37,879 bases of DNA from an uncultured Alkalilimnicola sp. (lineage in GTDB: Bacteria > Pseudomonadota > Gammaproteobacteria > Nitrococcales > AK92): NCBI GenBank assembly GCA_937951875.1, contig CALGAN010000067.1, forward strand, positions 1 through 37,879, read 5' to 3'. The notes under the pieces are model-generated. The model saw only the letters and a program-made list of their open reading frames with translations. It was not told the origin of the DNA and made no database searches. Shown here one piece after another: positions 22,865 through 29,558 of the stretch (within the stretch, counting starts at the first letter, position 1; every line of letters starts with the position of its first letter). The translations under genes and the position numbers were made by a program.

Positions 22865-24439
22865 TCAGGCCGTCGGCGCTTTGGCCTGATAGCGGTCGCG
22901 CAGTTCGCGCTTGAGCACCTTGCCGATGGCGCTACGCGGCAGCTCGTCGATCGGCTCGACCGCCGCCAGGCGCTGAGTCTTGCCCAGGCGCTCGTTGGCG
23001 AAGGTCAGCACGTCCTCGGGGCCGGCGCCGGCGTCCGGGCGGAACACCACGAACGCCACCGGGGTCTCGCCCCAGCGCTGCGAGGGCACGCCCACCACCG
23101 ACACGTCGGCCACCGCCGGGTGCTGGCGCACCACCGCTTCCAGATCGCTCGGGTAGATGTTGAACCCGCCCGAGATGATCATGTCCTTCTTGCGGTCGAG
23201 CAGCACCAGGAAGCCGTCCTCGTCGAAGCGGCCGATGTCGCCGGTGCGGATGAAGCGCTTGCCCTCCGGCGAGTACCACTCGGCCTCGGCGGTCTTCTGC
23301 GGCTGCTTGTGGTAGCCGATCATGATGCCGGGCGAGCTGCCCACCACCTCGCCGATCGCGCCGCGCGGCAGCTCCTTGCCATCGTCGTCGATGATGCGGA
23401 TGTCGTGACCCGGCGCCGGCTTGCCCACGGTGTGCAGCTTGTCCGGGTACTCGTGCGCGGCGAGGATGCAAGTGCCGCCGCCCTCGGTCATGCCGTACAC
23501 CTCGATCAGCCCGCCCGGCCAGCGTTTGAGCACCTCGGCCTTGAGCTTGGCCGGGAACGGCGCGCTGGTGCAGAACTTGAACTGGAACGCGCTGAGGTCG
23601 TAGCGATCGAACTCGGGGAAGTCCATCAGCCGCTGGTATTGCACCGGCACCAGGATGGTGTGGGTCACCTTGTGGCGCTGCGCCAGCTCCAGATAGCCGC
23701 GCACGTCGAACTTCGCCATCAGCACCACCGCCGCGCCCATTGCCATGCTCTGGAAGAAGGTGACCAGCGTGGTGTTGGAGTACAGCGGGGTCGACAGCAG
23801 AGTCACCGCGCCCGGGCCGAAGGCGTTGTTGGCGCCGCGCCGCACGTGCATCCAGCGCATGGCGTGGGGCTGGACGATGCCCTTGGGGGTACCGGTAGTG
23901 CCGGAGGAGTAGATGATGTTGAACGGCCACTCCGGCCGGATCTCCACCGGCTCCGGCCGGGTGCCGGCCGGCACCAGCCAGGCGCTGAAGGCCTCGCCAG
24001 CGTCACTGTCGTCCAACGCCACCCAGGGGCAGGCGATGCGCGCGCGCACCGCCGCGAGCGCCTTGGCGACCGCGCCGTCCACGAAGAACAGCCGGGCGTC
24101 GGCGTCGTTGGCCATGGTCGCCAGGCTATCGGCGGTGGCCGACGGCGGCAGCGGCGCCACCACCACGCCAGCGCGCAGGGCGCCGAGGTAGACCGCCGCG
24201 TACTCGATCGAGCTGGCGGCGCAGATGGCGATGGCATCACCGGGCTTGAGCCCGGCGCGCTGCAGGGTGGCGGCGATGCGGTCCATGAGCGCGTCCAGCG
24301 CGCCGTAGCTGAGCGAGCGGCTGTCCTGCAGCAGGGCGGGCGCGTCCGGCAGCGCCCGGGCGGTGGCGCGGATCATGTCCGGAACGGCCGCGAACGGCCG
24401 TTCCAGGAACTCCGCGACGGGGAGGGCGGAAGCGCTCAT
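22865..24439 (-). CDS. Acyl-CoA ligase, class I adenylate-forming family (fatty/aromatic/alicyclic acid type)
   Basis: 524 residues. ATP motif YSSGTTGTPKG (177-187), VYGMTEGGG, the adenylate motif GDIGRFDEDGFLVLLDRKKD with ISGGFNIYPSDLE, and catalytic Lys507 in RSAIGKVLKREL. It makes an acyl-CoA from a carboxylic acid, ATP and CoA. The acid-binding pocket (around STPLYSNTTLV and FKFCTSAPF) has the look of medium-chain, cyclohexanecarboxylate or aryl-acid ligases, but I cannot choose between them. The ATG shares one base with the stop of the crotonase gene (TGATG), so the two are translationally coupled and probably handle the same acyl-CoA. It converges on aacS across REP-like palindromes. 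Confidence 0.9.
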   Translation of the reverse strand: MSASALPVAEFLERPFAAVPDMIRATARALPDAPALLQDSRSLSYGALDALMDRIAATLQRAGLKPGDAIAICAASSIEYAAVYLGALRAGVVVAPLPPSATADSLATMANDADARLFFVDGAVAKALAAVRARIACPWVALDDSDAGEAFSAWLVPAGTRPEPVEIRPEWPFNIIYSSGTTGTPKGIVQPHAMRWMHVRRGANNAFGPGAVTLLSTPLYSNTTLVTFFQSMAMGAAVVLMAKFDVRGYLELAQRHKVTHTILVPVQYQRLMDFPEFDRYDLSAFQFKFCTSAPFPAKLKAEVLKRWPGGLIEVYGMTEGGGTCILAAHEYPDKLHTVGKPAPGHDIRIIDDDGKELPRGAIGEVVGSSPGIMIGYHKQPQKTAEAEWYSPEGKRFIRTGDIGRFDEDGFLVLLDRKKDMIISGGFNIYPSDLEAVVRQHPAVADVSVVGVPSQRWGETPVAFVVFRPDAGAGPEDVLTFANERLGKTQRLAAVEPIDELPRSAIGKVLKRELRDRYQAKAPTA

Positions 24440-25299
24440 CACTCGAACTCCCGCTCCTGCCACCACGGATAGAAATCCGGCAGGTCGCGGCTCGGACGCA
24501 TGGAGAAGCGCGCCGGGCGCTTTTCCAGGAACGCCATAACGCCTTCCTTAACGTCCGCCGACTTGCCCATGTAGGCGATGGTGCGCGAGTCGATCTTGTG
24601 GGCTTCCATCGGGTGGTCGGCGCCCAGCATCCGCCACATCAGCTGGCGGTTGAGGGTGGTGGACACCGCCGAAGTGTTGTCGGCGATCTCGCGGGCCAGC
24701 GCGTAGGCCGCCGGCAGCAGCTCGTCCGGCTCGTGGATGCTGCGGATCAGGCCGCCGCGCAGCGCTTCCTCGGCGCTGAACACGCGACCGGTGTACACCC
24801 ACTCGGCGGCTTGCTGCACGCCCACCAGGCGCGGCAGGAACCAGCTGGAGCAGGCCTCCATGGTGATGCCGCGGCGGGCGAACACGAAGCCGAACTTGGC
24901 CTGGGTGGAGGCGAGGCGGATGTCCATCGGCAACGTCATGGTGACGCCGACGCCCACCGCGGCGCCGTTGAAGGCGGCGATCACCGGCTTCTTGCAGTCG
25001 TAGATGCGCAGCGACACGGTGCCGCCGCCGTCGCGCAGATTCTGGTCGAGGTCCGGATCCTTGCGCTTGTCGCGGTTGAAGGTGTCGCCGCCCTTCTCGA
25101 GGTCGGCGCCGGCGCAGAACGCCTTGCCGGCGCCGGTGACGACGATCACCCGGACCTCGTCATCGGCGTCGGCGCGGTCGAAAGCCTCGATGAGTTCGCG
25201 GCGCATGGTGCCGTTGAAGGCGTTCATGCGCTCGGGGCGGTTGAGGGTGAGGGTGAGGATCTGGTCCTTGACCTCGTATTGCAGGGTCTCAAAGCTCAT
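24439..25299 (-). CDS. Crotonase/enoyl-CoA hydratase-family protein with non-standard active site
   Basis: 286 residues. CoA-binding and oxyanion-hole landmarks are present: VTGAGKAFCAGADL (first NH donor near Ala63-Gly64) and AAFNGAAVGVGVTM (second donor). The two glutamates of classical enoyl-CoA hydratase (in the CELA and QPEI contexts) are absent; the matching places read GVGVTM and FVFARRG. Glu148 in GITMEACSSWFLPRLVG sits where isomerase- or dehalogenase-type crotonases keep their acid. Such enzymes are often annotated as hydratases, yet an isomerase, hydrolase or lyase reaction is equally open. GGAGGAG precedes the ATG. Coupled to the downstream ligase. Confidence 0.9.
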   Translation of the reverse strand: MSFETLQYEVKDQILTLTLNRPERMNAFNGTMRRELIEAFDRADADDEVRVIVVTGAGKAFCAGADLEKGGDTFNRDKRKDPDLDQNLRDGGGTVSLRIYDCKKPVIAAFNGAAVGVGVTMTLPMDIRLASTQAKFGFVFARRGITMEACSSWFLPRLVGVQQAAEWVYTGRVFSAEEALRGGLIRSIHEPDELLPAAYALAREIADNTSAVSTTLNRQLMWRMLGADHPMEAHKIDSRTIAYMGKSADVKEGVMAFLEKRPARFSMRPSRDLPDFYPWWQEREFE

Positions 25300-25359
25300 C
25301 GCGGCTCCTCCGAGTTTGTTGCTTGATATGCGATCCGCACGCCCGGGATCGAACGTCGA

Positions 25360-25374
25360 AGTATAGCCGGCTAT
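25360..25374 (-). promoter_or_regulatory. Palindrome over a -10-like hexamer upstream of the crotonase gene
   Basis: ATAGCCGGCTAT (25363-25374) is a perfect 12-bp palindrome. On the minus strand it runs into TATACT (25365-25360), a 5/6 match to the -10 consensus, 61 bases before the crotonase start. No good -35 is visible. The arrangement suggests a repressor or activator site, for example of a TetR-type regulator, but no such gene is in the window. Confidence 0.4.
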
Positions 25375-25398
25375 CGACCCTGCACGGCTAGTGCCGCT

Positions 25399-25593
25399 TC
25401 AGCGTTTGCCGAGCGAGCAGGTGTTGAAGCCGAACAGCGTGTACAGCGGACAGTTGCCGATCAGGCCGGTGACCAGCGGTACCAGGCCGATCCAGCCCCA
25501 GGGCGTTTGCGGCCCGAAGAACACCAGGCTCAGCAGGACGAGTCCGAGCACGACGCGGATGATGCGATCGATGGTTCCGGCGTTACGAGTCAT
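25399..25593 (-). CDS. DUF2892 (YgaP-like) small membrane protein
   Basis: 64 residues: MTRNAGTIDRIIRVVLGLVL begins with the family-typical polar segment (NxGxxDRxxR) and passes into two membrane stretches, VLGLVLLSLVFFG and WGWIGLVPLVTGLIG, ending CPLYTLFGFNTC. This is the DUF2892 domain, which in E. coli YgaP forms the membrane anchor of a rhodanese. Here it stands alone without the rhodanese. GCAAGGAGTG precedes the ATG. It follows the OsmC-like gene by 43 bases on the same strand and shares its promoter, placing it in the sulfur module. The two Cys near the C-terminus could carry sulfur; this is inference. Confidence 0.9.
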   Translation of the reverse strand: MTRNAGTIDRIIRVVLGLVLLSLVFFGPQTPWGWIGLVPLVTGLIGNCPLYTLFGFNTCSLGKR

Positions 25594-25636
25594 GGAAACA
25601 CTCCTTGCGACAGGTTTGCGGAGGAATGGCCCGGCC

Positions 25637-26101
25637 TTATGCGTAAGCCGTTGCGGCCGGGCGCACGGTGGTCTGCAGGTGGACGTCGGCGTTGAGGCTG
25701 TTGCTGACTAGGCAAGCGCGCTTGGCTTTCCGCAGCACCGCCTCGGCGCGGGCGGCGTCGCTCTGGTCGGCGAGGGTCAGCACCGGGCGCAGCTCGATGC
25801 GGGTGAAGCGCACGACACCGGCGTCGTCCTTCTCCAGGTGGCCGTCCACCTCGCAGCGCAGCGTTTCCCACGCCAGTTTCGAGGCGCGCGCCACGGCGCG
25901 GAACGACAGCAGGTAGCAGTCGGCCACCGCGGCCAGCAGCAGCGTCTCCGGCGACCAGTAGCCGACCGGGCCGCCGAATTCGGGCGGCGGCTGGGTGGCC
26001 AGATCGGGCAGCGTGGGCGAGGACACGGTCACCGATCCTTTCGCTTTACCGCTGGCGGACACCCGGTAGAGGTGGGGTAATGACTGCACGGCGCTCTCCA
26101 T
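25637..26101 (-). CDS. OsmC-family thiol peroxidase-like protein
   Basis: 154 residues. The OsmC fold with both active cysteines: Cys62 in VADCYLLSF and Cys130 in KRACLVSNSL. These reduce organic hydroperoxides in OsmC/Ohr, and in some family members act on persulfides. The N-terminus (HLYRVSASGKAKGSVTVSS) is the opening hairpin. I use ATG 26101: the predicted transcription start (about 26116) lies downstream of an alternative in-frame ATG at 26119. The leader is then only about 15 bases and includes AGAGAAAG. Its partners, DUF2892 on the same transcript and persulfide dioxygenase on the divergent one, favour a role with sulfane sulfur. Confidence 0.88.
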   Translation of the reverse strand: MESAVQSLPHLYRVSASGKAKGSVTVSSPTLPDLATQPPPEFGGPVGYWSPETLLLAAVADCYLLSFRAVARASKLAWETLRCEVDGHLEKDDAGVVRFTRIELRPVLTLADQSDAARAEAVLRKAKRACLVSNSLNADVHLQTTVRPAATAYA

Positions 26102-26122
26102 TGGCTTTCTCTGGATCACTCC

Positions 26123-26128
26123 ATTATA
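26123..26128 (-). promoter_or_regulatory. -10 element of the osmC-like gene promoter
   Basis: Perfect TATAAT on the minus strand. No good -35 lies 16-18 bases upstream, but an ANR/FNR-type box is centred 33.5 bases from its downstream end, as in class II FNR-dependent promoters (34.5 expected). The predicted start of transcription is an A near 26116. Confidence 0.65.
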
Positions 26129-26140
26129 CCCCTGGGGGTA
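26127..26140. promoter_or_regulatory. CsoR/CstR-type operator 1, over the osmC-side -10
   Basis: TACCCC-TG-GGGGTA, a perfect 6+6 inverted repeat with the C-tract/G-tract character of operators for CsoR/CstR-type copper- or persulfide-responsive repressors. It overlaps the first bases of the TATAAT and the promoter spacer, a place where bound repressor would block RNA polymerase. The repressor gene is not in this window. Confidence 0.6.
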
Positions 26141-26149
26141 ATTTTGGTG

Positions 26150-26163
26150 TTGATCTCGGTCAA
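26150..26163. promoter_or_regulatory. ANR/FNR-type box
   Basis: TTGAT-CTCG-GTCAA matches the consensus TTGAT-N4-ATCAA at nine of ten positions. Its distance to the minus-strand TATAAT fits an activator at about -40.5. It suggests induction of the osmC-DUF2892 unit when oxygen falls. Confidence 0.65.
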
Positions 26164-26188
26164 GCCCGATGCGTGTTATGCGCTATCG

Positions 26189-26202
26189 CTATAAGCTTAT
26201 AG
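26189..26202. promoter_or_regulatory. 14-bp perfect palindrome in the divergent control region
   Basis: CTATAAGCTTATAG reads the same on both strands and presents TATAAG (5/6 to the -10 consensus) in each direction. It is either a symmetric operator or a back-to-back -10 pair serving both units. For the plus-strand unit the nearest ANR box is about four bases farther than the class II ideal. Confidence 0.4.
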
Positions 26203-26254
26203 TCATGCGTTTACATGCTTGCCGTCGAGCGGTTAAATAGGGCGGAATCGGAAT

Positions 26255-26270
26255 ATACCCCGGAGGGTAT
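26255..26270. promoter_or_regulatory. CsoR/CstR-type operator 2, over the dioxygenase ribosome-binding site
   Basis: ATACCC-CGGA-GGGTAT, the second C-tract/G-tract inverted repeat of the region, ending four bases before the ATG and containing the Shine-Dalgarno GGAGGG. Compared with operator 1 read on the other strand, the shared core is TACCCC-N2-3-GGG(G)TAT followed by A/G-AT. Repressor bound here would act as a roadblock to elongation, because the site lies downstream of any usable promoter. Confidence 0.55.
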
Positions 26271-26273
26271 GAT

Positions 26274-27143
26274 ATGAATCGTCCTCACGTTCAAGGCTTC
26301 TTCGATCCGGCCACCTACACGGTCAGCTACGTGGTCTGGGATCCGCAAACCAGCCGCGCCGCGGTGATCGACTCGGTGCTGGACTACGACCCGAAATCCG
26401 GGCGCACTCGCCGGGACTCCGCCGATCGCATCATCGATTTCGTCCGCGCCCGCGGTCTGACCGTGGACTGGATCCTGGAAACCCACGTCCACGCCGACCA
26501 TCTGACCGCCGCGCCCTATGTCCGCCAGCACCTGGGCGGCAAGCTCGGCATCGGCGCGCGCATCACCACGGTGCAGGAGACGTTCGGCAAGCTGTTCAAC
26601 GCCGGCGAGGACTTCGCCCGCGACGGCAGCCAGTTCGATCATCTGTTCACGGACGGCGAGGTGTTTCGGCTCGGCGGGATCGAGGCGCGCGCCATCCACA
26701 CCCCAGGCCATACCCCCGCCTGTATGACCTATGTCATCGGCGACGCCGCCTTCGTCGGCGATACCCTGTTCATGCCGGATTACGGCACGGCCCGCGCCGA
26801 CTTCCCCGGCGGCGACGCCCGCACCCTGTACCGCTCCATCCGCCGCATCCTGGAGGAGCTGCCGCCCGAGACGCGCATGTTCCTCTGCCACGACTACAAG
26901 GCGCCGGGCCGCGACGAGTACCGCTGGGAAACCTCGGTGGCCGAGCAGCGCGCCGCCAACGTCCACGTCCACGACGGCGTGAGCGAGGAGGAGTTCGTGC
27001 GCATGCGCACCGCCCGCGACGCCACGCTGCAGATGCCGGTGCTGATCCTGCCGTCGGTGCAGGTGAACATGCGCGCCGGCGAGCTGCCGCCGCCGGAGGA
27101 CAACGGCATCCGCTACCTGAAGATTCCGATCGATGCGCTGTAA
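26274..27143 (+). CDS. Persulfide dioxygenase, ETHE1/Blh-like metallo-beta-lactamase-fold protein
   Basis: 289 residues. Metal-site motifs: HVHADH (His71, His73, Asp75, His76), HTPGHTP (His146), Asp163 in VGDTLF, and His206 in LCHDY. ETHE1-type enzymes use the first His-His with His146-like and Asp ligands to bind one Fe(II) and oxidise glutathione persulfide to sulfite. YGTARADFPGGDARTLYRSI is typical of the Blh/PDO branch. GGAGGG, six bases before the ATG, is the ribosome-binding site and lies inside an operator. It is followed 15 bases later by the SulP gene and is divergent from osmC. The pairing fits oxidation of sulfane sulfur to sulfite followed by anion transport. Confidence 0.92.
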   Translation: MNRPHVQGFFDPATYTVSYVVWDPQTSRAAVIDSVLDYDPKSGRTRRDSADRIIDFVRARGLTVDWILETHVHADHLTAAPYVRQHLGGKLGIGARITTVQETFGKLFNAGEDFARDGSQFDHLFTDGEVFRLGGIEARAIHTPGHTPACMTYVIGDAAFVGDTLFMPDYGTARADFPGGDARTLYRSIRRILEELPPETRMFLCHDYKAPGRDEYRWETSVAEQRAANVHVHDGVSEEEFVRMRTARDATLQMPVLILPSVQVNMRAGELPPPEDNGIRYLKIPIDAL

Positions 27144-27158
27144 CCGGAGGGCGGGGCG

Positions 27159-28892
27159 GTGAGCCGTTCGGCGCTGTCGGTCTTGCGGCGGCTGCGCGGC
27201 TATCGGCGCGAGGACGCCGTCGCCGATCTGGTGGCGGCGGCCATCGTCACGCTGATGCTGGTGCCCCAGAGCCTGGCGTACGCCATGCTGGCCGGCTTGC
27301 CGCCGCAGGCGGGGCTGTACGCCAGCATCCTGCCGTTGCTGGCCTACGCGCTGCTCGGCTCCAGCCGCACCCTGGCGGTGGGGCCGGTGGCGGTGGTGTC
27401 GCTCATGACCGCGGCCGCGGTCGGCAAGATCGCGGCGCCGGGCACGCCCGAGTACACCACGGCGGCCTTGACCCTGGCCGCCGCGTCCGGCCTGGTGCTG
27501 CTCGGCATGGCGCTGCTGCGCCTCGGCTGGCTGGCCAATTACTTGAGCCACCCGGTGGTCTCCGGTTTCATCTCGGCCACCGCCGTGGTGATCGCCGCCG
27601 GCCAGCTGAAGCATCTGCTCGGCGTTCCGGCGGACGGCGATAGCCTGGTGCAGATCGTGCCCCGTCTGATCGCCGCGCTGCCGCAGGCCAATGCGCCGAC
27701 CGTGGCGATCGGGCTGGCGACGCTTGGCTTTCTGGTCTGGGCGCGGCAATGGCTGAAGCCGCTGCTGCAGCGTCTGGGGCTATCGGCCGGCGCCGCCGAC
27801 CTGGCCGCCAAGGTAGCCCCGGCGCTGGCGGTGGCGGTATCGGTGCTGGTGGTCTGGCTGGGCGATTTGTCGCAGGCCGGCGTTAAGACCGTCGGCGTCG
27901 TGCCGAGCAGACTGCCCGCCCTGACCTGGCCGAGCCTAGAGCCGGCGCTGTGGCGCGAGCTGCTGCCGGCGGCGGTGCTGATCAGCCTGATCGGTTTCGT
28001 GGAGTCGGTATCGGTCGCCCAGACCCTGGCGGCGAAGCGGCGTGAGCGGATCTCGCCGGACCGGGAGCTGACCGCGCTGGGCGCGGCCAATCTGGCGGCG
28101 GCGGTGAGCGGCGGTTACCCAGTCAGTGGCAGCCTCGCCCGCTCCGTGGTCAACTTCAACGCCGGCGCCCGCACCGCCATAGCCGGCGTGTGGACCGCCG
28201 CCGGCATCGCCCTGCTGGCGCTGCTGTTCGCGCCGCTGTTTTTGTACCTGGCTCAGGCGGTGCTGGCGGCGACCATCATCGTCGCGGTGCTGTCGCTGGT
28301 CGATCTCCCGGCGCTCAAGCGCACCTGGACCTACTCCAAGACCGACTTCGCCGCCATGGCCGCCACCATCGCCGGCGTGCTGGCGGTGGGGGTCGAGACC
28401 GGCGTGGTGGCGGGCGTGGCCACCTCGATCGCGCTGCTGCTGTGGGAGAGCAGCCGGCCGCACGTGGCTGTGGTGGGGCTGGTGCCCGGCACCGAGCACT
28501 TCCGCAACGTGCGCCGCCACCGGGTGGTGACCAGCCGCACGGTGCTGTCGGTGCGGGTGGACGGTTCGCTGTACTTCGCCAATACCCGCTACCTGGAGGA
28601 CTGCATCTACGACCAGGTGGTGACCCGGCCCGAGCTCAAGCACGTGGTGCTGATGTGCACCGCGGTCAACCGCATCGACGCCAGCGCCCTGGAAGGGTTG
28701 GAGAGCCTGGTGCGGCGGCTGGCCGACGCCGGGGTGACGCTGCATCTGGCCGAGGTCAAAGGCCCGGTCATGGACCGCCTCAAGCGCTCTGACTTTCTGG
28801 AGCGGCTCACCGGCCAGGTGTTCCTCAGCCAGTTCCAGGCGCTGCAGGCGCTGGATCCGGCGGTGGCGGCGCGCGCCCACGAGCCCGCCTGA
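27159..28892 (+). CDS. SulP-family anion transporter with STAS domain
   Basis: 577 residues, GTG start with CCGGAGGG upstream. The membrane part (about 20-425) carries the SulP signature MLVPQSLAYAMLAGLPPQAG and the second motif around SGGYPVSGSLARSVVNFNAG. The cytoplasmic STAS domain (about 440-560) includes VVLMCTAVNRIDASALEGLE, where the loop Ser is the usual phosphorylatable site. SulP proteins import sulfate, bicarbonate or organic acids, or export sulfite or sulfate in some sulfur oxidisers. Directly behind a persulfide dioxygenase, sulfite/sulfate movement is the best guess (inference). It converges on the DUF2845 gene. Confidence 0.92.
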   Translation: MSRSALSVLRRLRGYRREDAVADLVAAAIVTLMLVPQSLAYAMLAGLPPQAGLYASILPLLAYALLGSSRTLAVGPVAVVSLMTAAAVGKIAAPGTPEYTTAALTLAAASGLVLLGMALLRLGWLANYLSHPVVSGFISATAVVIAAGQLKHLLGVPADGDSLVQIVPRLIAALPQANAPTVAIGLATLGFLVWARQWLKPLLQRLGLSAGAADLAAKVAPALAVAVSVLVVWLGDLSQAGVKTVGVVPSRLPALTWPSLEPALWRELLPAAVLISLIGFVESVSVAQTLAAKRRERISPDRELTALGAANLAAAVSGGYPVSGSLARSVVNFNAGARTAIAGVWTAAGIALLALLFAPLFLYLAQAVLAATIIVAVLSLVDLPALKRTWTYSKTDFAAMAATIAGVLAVGVETGVVAGVATSIALLLWESSRPHVAVVGLVPGTEHFRNVRRHRVVTSRTVLSVRVDGSLYFANTRYLEDCIYDQVVTRPELKHVVLMCTAVNRIDASALEGLESLVRRLADAGVTLHLAEVKGPVMDRLKRSDFLERLTGQVFLSQFQALQALDPAVAARAHEPA

Positions 28893-28904
28893 AAAAGCCG
28901 GGAC

Positions 28905-29462
28905 TCAGCGCCGCCGGCCGCTGTCCACGCGGCGCACCTCGCCTTCGACCAGCGTCACGGTGCGGGTGAAGCGGCCGCTGCCGAAGTCGTAAGTCCATTC
29001 CTCGACCGGTATCACGCGGCTGTACGCGTGGGGCGTGGGGGCCGGCGGCGACACTTCCAGCCGCGCTTCCTTGTAGGCCGGCGGGCCGCAGCGGGCGAGC
29101 AGCTCCAGGCGGTGCATGCCGGTGCGCAGCAGCTCCGGCTTGCAGTCGCCGCGGATGCTATCGTCGAAGCCGTAGCCGGCGGTGTCGATGGACTCGACCC
29201 GGCCTTCGCGCATCCGTACCACCCGCAGCAGCTCGCGCGGGCCGCGGTTGTAGTACCAGCGCTGCTCGGCGACCAGCACGCCGATGCCGGGCAGGTACGC
29301 GCCGGCGATCTCCTCGCGGTCGTCCGGCTCGCCGCACAGCGCCAGCACGTCGTAGGCGCGGTCGCCTTTGGTGATGAGGTTGCCGCCGCAGCGCAGCTCC
29401 GCCAGCGCGGTCGACGCGGCCAGCAAGGCCGGCAGCAGGAACAGCGGGCGCAGTACGGTCAC
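28905..29462 (-). CDS. DUF2845 periplasmic protein
   Basis: 185 residues from the GTG. Signal peptide VTVLRPLFLLPALLAASTALA, then the DUF2845 body: LRCGGNLITKGDRAYDVLAL, CGEPDD, EQRWYYNRGPREL, and a partial second copy of the CGxP motif (LLARCGPPAYKE). Tandem CGxP motifs with WxY are family landmarks of unknown function. I start at GTG because CGGAGG lies six bases before it; an in-frame ATG eight codons upstream has no ribosome-binding site and would spoil the signal peptide. It is divergent from azlC. Confidence 0.85.
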   Translation of the reverse strand: MTVLRPLFLLPALLAASTALAELRCGGNLITKGDRAYDVLALCGEPDDREEIAGAYLPGIGVLVAEQRWYYNRGPRELLRVVRMREGRVESIDTAGYGFDDSIRGDCKPELLRTGMHRLELLARCGPPAYKEARLEVSPPAPTPHAYSRVIPVEEWTYDFGSGRFTRTVTLVEGEVRRVDSGRRR

Positions 29463-29558
29463 CGACGCCTCCGGGGGAAATGTCATGGGTCGCGTCAGTA
29501 TAGGACTGCGGCGGTCCGCTTGCGGTAGCATTGGCCGCCCGTCCTTCGATGCCCGCTT

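Noticed and set aside
26119..26273. ATG 26119 as the start of the OsmC-like gene
   Set aside because: It lies upstream of the predicted transcription start near 26116 and has GGAG only two bases away; ATG 26101 fits better.
29463..29486. ATG 29486 as the start of the DUF2845 protein
   Set aside because: No ribosome-binding site, and it would place MTFPPEAS before a signal peptide; the GTG has CGGAGG at the right distance.
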